DNA of 64,000 nucleotides. It comes from Halichondria panicea (taxonomy: Eukaryota; Porifera; Demospongiae; Suberitida; Halichondriidae). Positions 12,301-24,456 of the stretch are shown here, one piece after another. The stretch lies in contig NC_087377.1 in NCBI RefSeq assembly GCF_963675165.1, forward strand, positions 17,753,018-17,817,017, read 5' to 3'. A model generated the notes under the pieces. It saw nothing but the letters and a program-made list of their open reading frames with translations, was not told the DNA's origin and made no database searches. A program made the translations under genes and the position numbers. The stretch's first letter is position 1; each line of letters starts with the position of its first letter.

Positions 12301-14633
12301 GTACTGTTGTCCTGGCAACCACCACAGACAGACGCGAAGCTACTCGGCTATAAAATAAACTACGGGAATGCACAAAATCCACCGATAATGGTAGCCAGAG
12401 AATCAACAGATTTAAAAACAGCATATTTTTGGGCGAGACCGGAAATTTTCCTTGAATATGGAGAGGATGTGACAGTGGTGGTGTGGGCGTACACAATACA
12501 CGATGAGGGGGCGGGACTGAGGGTGGTGGTGTCTGCTGTGCAACGTGAGTATAATATATAGAGCCGGAGATTTAGGATTGTTTTGTACGTGCGTGAGAAT
12601 GCTTTTAATTAGAGCATTATAATTATTATTGCAGACGTGTATCTTAGTAAACATAACTCTAGATCTCTCTCTACTTAGTTAACCATATTAATTATCATTA
12701 GGGTATTGTGAAAACAAAGTCTGTATTCGTACAATCATGTATTGTGATATGTCTTATAGCTATAAATAGTGCAATTGAATATTGCAATGCATTACACGCT
12801 AAATTACATTGAAATAATAGTTCAGCTATGTGCTCAGTATGTTTGAAGTAAGTGGCTATTTTTCAATCAAATTTGCCTCCTTAATGTATAGTAAACTAAG
12901 AGATGGTTATTTGTGTCTAGAGGTGGTTAGTACCAACCACCACCACCGACCAGTGTGGACACATCCCTGCCTGGTAGTTTATTACCTACGTATACATACA
13001 CAGTGGCTACGTATGACAAGAATACTGAATAAACAATTAATTTTTATTTCTCTTCTTTCTTTAGAGATTGTCAGGAGTTGTTCCGTTAGCTCCGCCCACA
13101 CACTGTCGTACACTTCGGACCACCCCCTAACATCTCTCACACACGTCTGCACAGAGGCACACATAACACAAGAGCTCGATCACTCAACAGCTAACGGTAC
13201 CGTTGCTCTGAACAATTTGCTACCTTCGTGCTCATACGTTTTTCGTGTGACCTACGAGGACGGAGAGACTGTGTCATGTGACTACACCACCCCCTTTGAT
13301 ATAGGTGAGATTATGTGATAATCACATGACTAAAATTACTGTATATCGGGTTTCGAATGTGCGGTTAATTGATTGTGAATGAACTGTACATGCAGCCTGA
13401 TGGCGTTTCTAACTATTGCAAATTGCATGAAAAGCATGGGAAATTGCATGCACATGCTCACTCTTGTGTGGTTTGATTGCGATTTATGCGAAAACTCACA
13501 ATTCGCAATTAAAAAACGTTGCATTCCGAAATACGGCAAAAAATAACAAATTTTTCCCCCTGCAGTTGATATTTCTGCCGACGTACATCGCCATGATAAT
13601 GGATCTGTTTCGCTTCGATGGATTTTGCCTGTGGCACTTCGTAATCAGTCGCAGTTAGTGGTTGACGTTAATTGGGGTAATGGATGGGTGGGTGTGGTCT
13701 CAGGAGAGCACCTCCCTGTAGCTATTGAGAATCAAAAACAGGAATTTATTAAATTACGTTTCACTCTTCGAGATTGGAAAGGCGTGGTTTTCATCTCTGT
13801 ACCAATCGCCCCAACAGAGATCACTACGACCTTTGACCCAACATTGACCTCTGAACTCAAGGCAACGGACCTGGCATTGCTGTACGGAGTGATATTCGGA
13901 GGGCTGTTGGTTTTGTGTACGGTGGTGTTGGTGGTGATATTGTCTCTAAAGTACGTCCAATCAACACGGAGGGAAAATGATAAAGGTTTGTGAATTGTGG
14001 TTGTGCTAAGTAAAGGAGCCGATACTTGCTTCACACCCACACACACGCACACACACACATGCACACCCTCCACCCACCCACACACACACACATGCACACC
14101 CTCCACCCACCCACACACACACCCACACATTCTTGTGTACAGTGTCTGATGACAAAGAGAAGGAGCGAGAGTATTTCAGAAGAATGAGGTAAGAATTGAG
14201 CTCTTTTTGAGCAGCCATAACTTTAATTCCGTTGATGAAATATTTTATATGTTAATTTTATGATTTTTTGAAGCTTAGAGAGAGCAAAGCCTTTCAGATG
14301 ATGTGTTGAAATCAAAAGTCTATTTTTGGGCCTGTTTTTGACAAAAGACTGGGATTTTCCTGAAAATGGAAATTATAGCCCGTTCCAAATTTGAGATTTT
14401 AGCATCCATCTGAATGGGCGCTTTCATAAAATCATAAAATCGTTGAATTTGGACAATCAGAACTCTAGTTACAGAGCCAACTTGAAATGATATTAAATTG
14501 TGTACCTCCCTTCCCCCCCCCCCCCCAAACACACACACACAGTTTGGAGCGGGTCTCTGTCAACTCTGTGAAGCGATCAGCACAATCTCTGGACAGCAGG
14601 GCGAGCAGTACTACCACGGAAACGGACATTTAA
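6382..14633 (+). CDS. Single-pass Ig / mucin / fibronectin-III receptor
   Basis: Fifteen exons close in phase to 1,339 residues: 6382-6436, 6561-6824, 6888-7181, 7245-7532, 7673-7756, 8031-8716, 8849-9080, 9978-10256, 10663-10974, 11388-11762, 12191-12544, 13065-13304, 13566-13985, 14143-14188, 14543-14633. The order is signal peptide (1-18), Ig 19-106, Ig 107-204, Ig 205-300, an intron-split Ig about 301-384, a Thr/Pro mucin-like stalk 385-557 with eight 13-residue repeats (TPQGTTQGPTTTA), Ig 558-634, Ig 635-727, then three near-identical FN3 modules (728-831, 832-956, 957-1074). A further FN3-like region (1075 to about 1250), a membrane helix about 1265-1290 and a 49-residue tail follow. 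An AATAAA lies at 14637. Overall it resembles an adhesion or recognition receptor; the ligand is unknown. The FN3 exons come from a recent 788-bp triplication, so copy number may vary between alleles. Confidence 0.88.
8206..8515 (+). repeat. Coding minisatellite, 39-bp unit x 8
   Basis: Eight in-frame copies of a 39-bp unit encode a Thr/Pro-rich, probably heavily O-glycosylated stalk. Units differ mainly by Q/R and G/S substitutions. The unit length is a multiple of three, so gain or loss of copies keeps the frame. Confidence 0.9.
10677..12544 (+). repeat. 788-bp tandem triplication containing an FN3 exon
   Basis: The segment beginning ATTGGACCTCC starts at 10677, 11465 and 12253, exactly 788 bp apart. 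Each unit carries an FN3 exon plus its downstream intron. The first two exon copies differ at only a few bases and the third is more diverged. The intron copies (10975-11387 and 11763-12190) also match and include a copy of the dispersed ACTCTAGTTACAGAGC element. The exons are phase 1-1, so each added unit stays in frame. Confidence 0.95.
13343..13545. mobile_element. MITE, CGGGTTTCGAATGTG ends (family E)
   Basis: The sequence starts TATATCGGGTTTCGAATGTG and ends near GCATTCCGAAATACGGCA, an imperfect inverted repeat. A related copy in opposite orientation lies at about 19497-19682 and a fragment at 1945-2036. Shared inner motifs are AATCGCAATCGAAAGACAC and GCATGGGAAATTGCAT. Intronic in each case. 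Confidence 0.7.
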
Positions 14634-15226
14634 GCCAATAAACAACTCATAACTGTTATCCCTATATCATGCATGTATCCGCTATATAGTCTGTTGTTTG
14701 TCAATAAATAATAATTATCAAGTAATATAATTTTTATTCATTTGTTCATGACATGATATGACATGTTAATTAAGTATACTACACCCTAATAGGACACACT
14801 CTACACTGATAAAACACAGACATGCATGCTTTTGATTCACCCATGCAGTCAACCTTTGCATAAACCATTAGCAGACCATCTGTTGGTTAGCTTCCACCAA
14901 GGCATGCTTGTATAATAATTACTCTGTGTGCTGTATAGACGTGTTATTGGTTGCTGTGGTAGCTAGCTATAGTTACTCAGTGTGGTGTACACGAAATCAA
15001 ATCAATTATTCACCATGCAATTATATGCAGTCATTAGCAAATACGAAAGTATATGCACACATCTTGAGATCAAATTACACAATTGAAGCTCTACTACACT
15101 AGCTGTCCATTGTTCTGTCAACTATAGTTTCTTTTTTCCTCTTTCACTTACATTCAAGCTATAGTGAACTAACTAATACGTGACTACTATATCAACTAAG
15201 TTACTACTCAATACATGTATATCCTT
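14634..15226. other. Convergent intergenic region between receptor gene and SRPRA
   Basis: This holds the 3' ends of two converging genes. Plus-strand AATAAA signals are at 14637-14642 and about 14703-14708. A minus-strand AATAAA (TTTATT on plus, 14733-14738) could serve SRPRA, so the two 3' UTRs may overlap. No further gene is seen. Confidence 0.6.
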
Positions 15227-15854
15227 TCACTGGAGCAGTAGTGACACTACAGCTGATGCATTCAGACTCTTCAGGTCAGTGTACCTCTGTCCTGTGCCCA
15301 CAAACACTATCGGCTGCCCGGTCGTGTACGTCATAGAGATAGCTGCACCCACCTACACAAGAGGGGGTGGGGGCGTGAGGTTAAAGTTCAACTATTGCTG
15401 AATAGCTTAACAATAATTGTAAGTCCACAGAGTGAGAACTAGTGGAGTGTAGTGAACTGCAGTGGAGGTGTGGGTAGTGGAGGTGTGGGTAGTGGAGGTG
15501 TGGGTAGCGGAGGTGTGGGTAGCGGAGGTGTGGGTAGTGGAGGTATGGGTAGTGGTGTGCCAGACTTTCTAAGTGGTGGCTATTTTCAATCATTAATTAT
15601 ACACCAATTTTCCTATTTTAAGTAAACTAGCTTGGCCTAAGAGATGGTTATTGTTGTCTAGAGGTGGTTAGTACCAACCACTACCACCACCAGTGTGGGC
15701 ACATCTCTGTGTGTGTGGGTTAGAATGGAAGCAGGTGCAGTGATGATCACACAATACAAGGTTCCTTTATTACAGTAACTGTGATTATAGGTACCTTCAA
15801 CAATAGTTAAACTTTAAACCAACTTCCTAAAACACACACACACAAACTCACACG

Positions 15855-15920
<66 letters not shown>

Positions 15921-18900
15921 CACACAAACTCACACCCACACACACACACACACACGCACACACACACGCACACAAGTGGAGTGTGTCCGTACACATAAGT
16001 AAGCTCTACCTAACGAGCTGAATCAAGTACATCGATAATCTACATACATGACAGTGTACATAATATTAAGGGAGTGTCTGAAATTGTCGCATGATCAACA
16101 ATCGTGTGTACAAATGACCAAGCCTAATTGAGCAATGCTAACACACTTAGCCTCACAGAATTACCTACATCCTTTAAACTCACTTGAAAAACACCCCTTT
16201 AATATTAGAGACAACATAAGTCCACCACTAGCTACAGTGTACACAGTGGGACCACACTATAGGCTCTGTACACTAGCTACAGTGCACACAGTGGGACCAC
16301 ACTATAGGCTCTGTACACTAGCTACAGTGCACACAGTGGGACCACACTATAGGCTCTGTACACTAGCTACAGTGCACACAAAATATGTACAGTGTACCCT
16401 TGGCTCAGAGAACTATAAGACAGGTCACTTAGGTCAACTAAGTCTGCTCTTTTGCTCTATAATGTGAAGTGTTATACTAACCACCTCTCAGGCCTAGTTT
16501 ATAAAACAGGCAAATTTGTGTATTGAATTTAGCTTGAGGATTATCGGTGTGGTTCGACCCCACCGAACCTCTTTGAAGTACACTAATGGACAAGCAAACA
16601 CTTGGTGAGAGGGTGTTCGGTGGGGTCGAACTACACTGAACACCTGTAGAACACCCTCTCCAAGTGTTTGCTTGTCCATTAGTGTACTTCGAAGAGTCTT
16701 GGAACTACATTAATGGACAAGTAAACACCTGGAGAGGGTTTTCTACAGGTGTTCGGAAATAGCCACCGCTTTGATGAACATTCCAGGCACAGCACATTAT
16801 GACAATTACTCCATTTTCTAACAAACCTTATCATCAATGGTATCAAACTTGGTGAGGAGAATGCCGTCGATGATTTGCGTGACTCCATCCCCTTCTGAGT
16901 GATCGGTGAGGGCCCTGTTGAACTTGTACAGCTGATCGACTGCCTCGTTTCCCACTAGAGCCTCACCCACGAATAGGACCAAGTCAGGACAGTTGACACG
17001 AATCAACTGAAGGGAGGGAGTACATTGTATCTCTTATTATACCGTGTAGTGGGTATATTTCGAGGGTATACATTTTCGCGGTTTTCGCTGATTAAGCATG
17101 TACCGCAAACATTTATAATAATACTAGCAATTTTAATAGCATGCATGCTGCCAAAAGGCTGCTATTCAGCAAAAATTATACTTTCTAACGGTCTTTTGGT
17201 ATCGACCCTTTACCATATCAATCCCTCTAATAAAATAGCAATAGTACAGTAAACGACCTTTACCAATATATATATGGTAAAGGGTCATCACATTAATAAC
17301 AGCGTAATGCTCACCTTAGCCAGTGACCTCATGAGTGGTTCATTATCCTGCATCCTCCCGGCAGTGTCCACTAGGACCACGTCACATCCCTGGGTACGAG
17401 CTAAAGGGGGCGTGGCAGGGGGCGTGTATCGTATTACTAGAATGTTTTGCGAGCATCAACATATGCAAACTTTGCGAGGGTTGATCAATTCGCAACAATA
17501 AAATCGCAAAACTACGTATAAAAGTAATTGAATACGAAACTGGGGGAACAAGTACGGCTAATTACAAGCATGATCTATATATATAATTATAATTATATAT
17601 CAAGATGGCCTAATTAAACTAAAGTATTGTATATAAGAGACTCACCGACGTGTATAGCTTCCATGGCAACACCGGCAGAGTCCTTGTTGTACCCCTGATG
17701 GAAGAGTTGTATTTTAGGTGGTTCTCCCTCGGGTGTTGGGTGTAGTGTGGAGAGATGAGAGGTGTGAGTGCGCAACTGCTCCACTGCTCCAGAGCGAAAC
17801 GTGTCACATGCGGCGATTAAAACTCGGTGATCATTCTCAAGCAACCAGAAGGCTATCTGTAGTTGAACAAACAATAATTAATTATGATTTTCAAGAATGC
17901 TCTTAAAATCTTAATTTTTATTTACCTGATGCTTAAGAAATTAAAGAAAATGGACAGCACAATATCTAAACACGCCATATTATAGAGCTAGGACAGAGCT
18001 ACAGAATGGATCTTTTAGTTTGGTGATTGGACATTCTACACTCAAGTTATGGGCCATCAAAAATAGCTTCCAAAACAGCTCATCGGGAAAAAACACAAGG
18101 CTATAGCCTGGTGGAAATGGACAAGCAAGCAAATCAATTTAAACACGCCATAATAATATATTAAGGCATGCACACACACACACCCACACCCACCCACACA
18201 CACACACACGCCCACACACTAGCTTTTACACATCTCATACTTGGTATACTGGCACACACCTTGGCAAGGTTGGTAGACTTGCCGACCCCGTTGACCCCAC
18301 AGAACGTGATGACGTACGGCCGTCCCTTGTCCGCTGCCTCCTCTACATCTCTCAGTATATCAATACGACGTTTCGGCCGCAAGATCTGCATGAGTGATTC
18401 CTCCATACTCGCTCTCACTGTGGACTTGACCCCTACACAGAGTGCAAGTGGAGCCCGGGAAGTTAGCGGGATATTATTATAATTATAAGCAATCACAACA
18501 TAAAGTGTACATGCATCTCTACAACTGACAGTAAAATACAAGAAAATCTTTTCTAAGTAAGTGCTTTTTCTGAAATTGGCCTGTTTTCAAAACTTGTGTT
18601 AGAAACGTCTAATTTCAAAGCTAAAACATACTAAATTTACTAATACTAAATGCCTAAATTAATATACACAATTGATGGTCATGTTATAGGCGTACCAGTG
18701 AAAGTTCCGATGATTTTCCCTTCTAATTTAGTAGCCACAGAATCGCAAAGTTTCTCTGCGATGGCCGACGCTACGTTCTTAGTGATTAGATGGTCCTTCA
18801 TCTTGTCTAGTGGAGCAGCCATTGACTCTCGAGTGATGGTCTTACCCACTCCAAGACTGGTGAACACTGAGAATATACCGCCCCCACTGTGTGTATGTGG

Positions 18901-18929
18901 TGTGGATGTGTGATGTGTGTGTGGGGTGG

Positions 18930-18963
<34 letters not shown>

Positions 18964-21679
18964 AGTGTGTGTGTGTGTGGGTGGAGTGTGTGTGTGTGCG
19001 ATTGATTACCTTTCTGATTTGGCCTTTGTAGCTGCTGACTCTGATATTTTGAGTGGCTCTACACTCCTCATGTTCCCCACAGGAGCAAACTGTGAGGTAG
19101 GTCACATGATCATCACATGACACGTACAAAACTGTAGTGCTAGAAATGTATGCGTGATACAGCTATTTATGCAAGCGCCTATAAATTTGTGTCGCACAAT
19201 TTATTTATTATTGGCCTTTATTCAAGGTCTGTACAATCCTCATTAAAATCACGAAATTAATAGTATATCAATAAATTATTACTCACGTCAACATTAGCAG
19301 AATGGTGGGTGAATTCCGGTGCTTCTGATTGGTCGGATCTGTCGAGACTGGCCGCCTCCTCTTTGCTGACCACACCCTCCCATTTCGTGTTCTTCTTTTC
19401 CCTCTTTATTGTCTCCGCTCGAGGAGAGCTCTTCGCAACAGGAATCCTGTTATACGTAAATAAAAAAACTTTTGATATTGAAGGGATTTCCCGAAATTTA
19501 TACCGTGTTTCGATTGCGAATTTTCACATGAATCGCAATCGAAAGACACACAAAAAAAGTGAGTATGCAATTTCCCATGCTTTGCATTCAATTCGTAATA
19601 GTTAGAAATGCAATCAATGCTTGCGTAGATAGTGTCATTCACAATCAATTAACTTCACATTCGAAACCCTAATATACGGTATACGTATATGTTGTAAAAT
19701 AACTTTCAACATTGAATCTAATTAAAGGTATTTCCTATGTAGTTGTAACATACAGGTACTGAAAATGGTACACTAGCTTCAAATAAAGGACGCCCTCTCA
19801 AAAAATCGACTCACTTTTTGGCTATTTTCTTGCCCCTCCCTCGAGTTCCCAGTTTTGCGAGTACGATGTTCTTTTTGTTGTCGTCTATTGCCTCCTTTGC
19901 TACTTCCTCTACGGCATCCAAGACGACAGGCGGGGGAACGTCCGCCGGTTGACTCAGCAGAAGACCGTCAGTCTTCGGTTGAAATGCTCTCATCTGCTTT
20001 GGCTTGAGAGATTCTTGTCGAGTTTCATCTTCCAGCGTTGTCAGTAGTAACTACAGTGCGTAGGGTTTAAAGGTTAATTAGTAGTTACGCGTGCGGGAAG
20101 GGGGTTCAAAGGTTAAGCTGGTAAGGGGAAAATGATCTACAACATGTAAAGCACTTCAAACGTAAACACATGACATAAAAAATCAGTAAAACAACACAGT
20201 GAACTATGTCATAATGACAGCAGCTATTAGCTATTATAAGTTAAAAGGTTAGTTCCTTACACACACAATGACTGTTAACAATAAACTGATTGATATACAC
20301 TTTTAGTTTAATAATAAACTGAGGGGTGGTACCATTTTTGAATTTTCCCTCAACGTATACACTTGCACATAGCGTATAACTGGAGTATAATATTTGGCGA
20401 ATGAGCCATTTAACGCCAAGTCAGTGGCTACTACAGCAATGACGTTGTGTCCACCAGAAAACTTTAATTTGGCAGTTTTTAATTTAGAGATCTTTGACCC
20501 GCCAAATTGCCAAATTAAAACACCCACCAGTTATACGTTACATGTAGTAACACAATAATAAGTATAGCATATAATCTTGCCTTGAAGGTGTTGTCAAAGT
20601 TGACCTTCCGGAATGATCCGCTGGACACCTCGTTCTTGTAGCGGTCTCTAAACTCGAGGGACACTTGATCCAATAATTTGTCTACGTAAGACAGTTTGAT
20701 AATCCTCTGGTACACAGCCTGAGGGGAGACGGACACAATTAATGAATGTTTCGTCAATTATTATTATTATTATAGTACATAATTATCATAAGAACAGAGA
20801 TTACTGTATAGTTGATGTAATTACAACGTACAACCGCCACTCTAATTATACGAAATTTTAATATTTCGTCAATAGAATTATCACCATAATTATACATTTA
20901 TTTGATAACGTACTTTTTCATTTTTCTAAAATTAATAAGACAATAAGGCGCCACTTTTTTAGACTTAATGTTGTATGGAAAACAAAAAACAGCGAATGAA
21001 TTAATTTTTATATGGTGATATAATGATGGGCGAAATGTCCAGGGGGCGCATAATTAGAAGGGGGGCCTTATTTTGAAAAAGTACATGTAACGGTAGCCTC
21101 GCAAAAACGCTGTAACTACATTAACGAGTCAGTACAGTAATAATAGAACTCACCACAAAAACGAGTTCAAATTCATTGTCCAGCCGGAACTTGAGTGTGA
21201 GACTGTCGTGGTTGTACGCGCTCACTCCTCCCCGCTCCTACAGATAAGCACAGTCATGTGACACCCACACCACTACAGTCACTACCAGCACAGTTATGTG
21301 ACACCCACACCACTCAGTCTCGTGGGCCATACGTGAAAAGGAAATGTATGTGGCCCGCGAAACTGCCATAACATTATAGCTGCGCTGGGTGATTTCCATG
21401 GAGTCAAAACATTCGTTTTATATTAGTCAGTTTGTGAATATTATTTTTGTGCAATGATCACTTCATTCGTGGGTAAAATATTTGTACTTATCCAGAAATT
21501 TTTGCTCCACAAAAATTACCTGCCATACGGTATTATAATTATAGTATTTAAACAAGGCTTACCTGTAGAATGACAGACTTGATGAGAGCATTGACAGCGG
21601 AGGTGAGAGTAGAGGCTGTAGGTTGGAAGTACCAGAGGACTATACCGCCCTTGGTGAATATAGTGAACAGATCTAACAT
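15227..21679 (-). CDS. SRPRA: Signal recognition particle receptor subunit alpha
   Basis: Twelve exons close in phase to 593 residues: 21679-21563, 21237-21154, 20718-20581, 20050-19815, 19446-19287, 19089-19010, 18886-18696, 18432-18260, 17856-17646, 17400-17315, 17006-16827, 15352-15227. The N-terminal SRX-type domain begins [20 protein letters not shown] charged linker follows, then the NG GTPase module. This has the four-helix N region, P-loop [24 protein letters not shown], the Walker-B segment [23 protein letters not shown] and a C-terminal GAAISMTY segment. It is a peripheral ER protein that, with SRP receptor beta, docks SRP-ribosome complexes at the translocon. Length is close to the usual ~640 residues, with a shorter linker. 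Intron 3 begins with GC instead of GT (20580-20579). The last intron is about 1.5 kb and full of repeats. It is divergent from the gene at 21940. Confidence 0.96.
15465..15556. repeat. GTAGTGGAGGTGTGG minisatellite
   Basis: About six copies of a 15-bp G-rich unit (GTAGTGGAGGTGTGG and variants) sit in the last SRPRA intron, next to a dispersed GGTGG element. Confidence 0.85.
15835..15977. repeat. (CA)n microsatellite with CG interruptions
   Basis: A dinucleotide CA run with scattered CG and AAACTCA interruptions lies in the last intron of SRPRA. Confidence 0.95.
16227..16385. repeat. 45-bp tandem repeat, about 3.5 copies
   Basis: Units starting ACTAGCTACAGTG begin at 16227, 16272, 16317 and 16362, a 45-bp period with very high identity. 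It is intronic (SRPRA last intron). Confidence 0.9.
16545..16765. repeat. Compound inverted repeat (foldback element)
   Basis: GAAGTACACTAATGGACAAG at about 16573 is matched in reverse complement at about 16661-16693, extending over some 30 bp. A nested pair, GTTCGACCCCACCGAAC (about 16553) and GTTCGGTGGGGTCGAAC (about 16617), lies inside. A third related direct segment follows at 16706-16760. It looks like a MITE or foldback element in the SRPRA intron. Confidence 0.8.
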
Positions 21680-21939
21680 CTCTAGACAAACCAATCTTCC
21701 TTTTCTTTCTGTTCCTTTTGTGTCTGTGGTTTATATTTCCACGTACGGTTAGAAGTTTCCAATTGGAGCCCATCACCAACAATAGGTTAAAGGTCATTAG
21801 TTCAAAAGGTTCAAAAGGTCAAAGGTTAGTATTATCCGTTTTATAGAAGTTATTCAGACGACCTTTTACATTGCTTCTGTTATGACAAGACTAAAAACAA
21901 AAGAAAGAGATCTGCAGTGTTAATTAGCTAGCTAGTCAA
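21680..21939. promoter_or_regulatory. Divergent promoter region, SRPRA / small membrane protein
   Basis: Only 260 bp separate the two start codons, which face away from each other. The interval has short direct repeats (GGTTCAAAAGGTCAAAGGTT-like, about 21785-21826), including AGGTCAAAGG. Promoter function is inferred from position. Confidence 0.5.
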
Positions 21940-24082
21940 TGAATAATGGAGTGCTCCAGTTTGTTGTGTCTTCTTTGCTCGTTGGCAGTTCTCCCAGCCA
22001 CTATTGGTAAGTGCAATGGGTTTGGTTGTAAACTTTGTAGCAGTTTATTTGATCCTTTTTCAACTAAATTGAGCTTACATTGTAACTATTTTTATTTGCA
22101 GATGGCCAATCTCCTAGCTCTGTGATGGCGTCACTACCAATGACTACCCCCATGGCCACGCCCACTGGACCACCCTCCTCAACACCGAACCGTCAACTCT
22201 CACTCATCATCGGGTTACCTGTTGGAGTGGGACTGGCTGTGATTGGTCTGGGAGTGTGTCTCCTCTGGTTGACATGTTCAGCCTACTGCGAGAACAAGGA
22301 TCACACTCGCACTGCATCATCCAATCTGGTGGGTATATTTTTGTTTATTTATTTTCTGTTTATTTTATATTTTATCAACAAACATACGGATTACTGCAAC
22401 GTACATGTGTGTGAGAAGGGGAAACTATAGCAGATTAGTGATGTGCCTACACTGGTCGGTGGTGGTGGTTGGTACTAGACAAAAATAATCATCTCTTCTT
22501 TGGCCTAAAAGACAAATTTGTGTGATTGGGGATAGCCACCACTTAGACAGCAGTGCACTATAAAACATATTCATTTTATAACCACAGGAAGTTGATGATA
22601 CATTAATTTGTTAGGCCACAAAATAGAAACACTGCTAGACTTTTACTGCTCAAGGCTGTTTAGTAAAAATCAACCGATTTTATTTCTGTTTTAGTGTGGC
22701 TCATTTTTTCAACCACTCCCAGTTTTGCAGCCTGAGTTATATAATTATAGCTCATAGTTGATCCATAGCGATTTCATGTTCACTAAAAAATGCCGGTGAA
22801 AAACATTATAGAATGGAGTAAACAAAGGCTTAGCTACAATCTAGTATGGAGTAGCTTCTGATTGTCTAAAGGATATATATTCTTGAAACTATTCATGTAA
22901 GTGAACAGCTATCTATTATTATACAGACAATGTAGTGAGGTTAACCATGCAGAATAGACAAAGCAAAACAAAAAGCTGTTTTGTGCCAGGTACCTTATTA
23001 TGTGTGGTACCCGCCAGCAAATTGTACCCCGCTACGCCACGCCCATTATTTCTCTTTTAGTGGCCTAATATTACTAAGTATTTGTTTGTATAATAGCCTC
23101 TTTATTGTATCTAACTTTGCGTACAACTGACTTAAATGCGTGTTATGCATGGTTTCTCCAGCATGCGTGGTGTGTGTGTGGGTGTGTGGGTGTGTGGGTG
23201 TGGGTGTGGGTGTGTGTGTGTGTGTGTGAGACACAGTTGAGACAGATTTTTAAGTACTTCTTTTAACGATGAAGGAAATGCAGTCAGGGATGTTCCCACA
23301 CTGGTCGGTGGTGGTGGTTGGTACTAACCACCTCTAGACAAAAACAACCACTTCTTAGGCCTAGTTTACTAAAATTTTGAGATTGAGGATTGAAGTGCTT
23401 CTAGTAAACACAGGAAGTTGATGATGCATTACACTAAGTGGTTTAATGTGTTCTTGTGTTTTGTTCTCAGTATGTTTATGTCCAACTCTGAACTGACTAA
23501 ATGCAGGCTTCTAAACACCACATATGCCCACTGTGTGTGTGTATGTATACAGCTTCATATATGACACATACACATGTACGTAGCTACTATGTCCAATTTT
23601 GGTCGTTTTCCATACATCTAGAGATGATATTAAATACCAACAGTTTTATATATGATCTGCTCTATTGATGTAATACATTGTGGGAGAGATACGTATCCTA
23701 TTTTAATATCCCTTACCTCCCCCGTACACTGCAGCCGATGTCGTCCAATCGCAGTGGCAACCATCCAGCTCACAATTATCATAATAGTAGCAGCGTCGGG
23801 GACAGCCGGTCCTTTGAACCATCTCCGGCAAGGCCGAAAACACTCAATCCCGCGAATACAACAGAGGCACAAGAAGACACCACCACCAACGCCACTAACA
23901 ATCCAGAGCAAGTGGACTATACCAACAGTCAGTCTGAGAGGCAGTCACATGACTCTGAGAGGCAGTCACATGACAGTTCACCATCCGTGGATCATGGCAG
24001 CATGTTTGATATTACTCTAAAATCTCCCGAACCAACTGATATACCCGTAAATCAGCAATTCGAGGTCAGCATGCAACATTAA
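21940..24082 (+). CDS. Small type I membrane protein with Ser-rich tail
   Basis: Three exons close in phase to 213 residues: 21940-22006, 22102-22328, 23735-24082. Residues 1-22 form a signal peptide (MNNGVLQLLCLLCSLAVLPA). A ~33-residue Ser/Thr/Pro ectodomain has no recognisable domain. A membrane helix (LIIGLPVGVGLAVIGLGVCL) spans about residues 55-80. The ~130-residue tail is polar, with many Asn, Ser and Thr and a tandem SERQSHD repeat. I chose the ATG at 21940 because the in-frame leader it opens is a textbook signal peptide; the ATG at 21947 is in another frame. No family is recognised. The exon layout (signal exon ending in phase 1) matches the receptor genes nearby, so it may be a reduced receptor or a co-receptor, but this is only inference. 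Confidence 0.75.
22437..22557 (+). repeat. Dispersed GGTCGGTGGTGGTGG element (family A)
   Basis: One copy of a ~150-bp interspersed repeat starting GATGTGCC..CACTGGTCGGTGGTGG and ending near AGCCACCACTTAG. Other plus copies lie at about 10449-10590, 23285-23415, 35068-35200, 35888-36050, 41476-41632 and 49530-49670. Minus copies lie at about 12836-12970, 15560-15712, 47505-47600 and 58060-58210. Some copies carry GGGATGTGCCCACAC at one end and TGGGCACA at the other, a terminal inverted repeat, so it is probably a MITE. Confidence 0.85.
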
Positions 24083-24456
24083 AGACAACATGAACATTCT
24101 TATTAGTAAAGTTTTTTTAATGACCTTTTTGTAGCCCTCCCTCCCTCCATTGAATTTTGTACATTGCAAAACAGATTCTATTACAAAACCGTGTGGTATT
24201 TTAATTATAAAATTATTCATAGCCAACAATAATTATATTCATGATCAATATTGTTTTCCTACTAAACTCAAACACAGGCCGCGTAGAAAGACCTGGATTC
24301 GAGGCTATCAGTAACATCCCGTACATATTCTAATACGTGGATGATTCTGGTACGCCCACACATTTCCTTCATAGCCTTGCGCATGCGCATAAAAGGCAGC
24401 ACTCAGTTTTGCAACTTTTCCAGTAGACAATAAACAGAGCTTGTTAATTGAGTACA
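24083..24456. other. Intergenic region upstream of the collagen/CTHRC1 gene
   Basis: AT-rich spacer between two plus-strand genes. It contains an ATTAAA just after the upstream stop (about 24080) and GCGCATGCGC at about 24381, an NRF1-like palindrome also seen upstream of gene 2. No open frame is supported. Confidence 0.4.

Noticed and set aside
21947-22006. ATG at 21947 as the start of the small membrane protein
   Set aside because: It is in another frame; the ATG at 21940 opens a clear signal peptide that joins exon 2 in phase.
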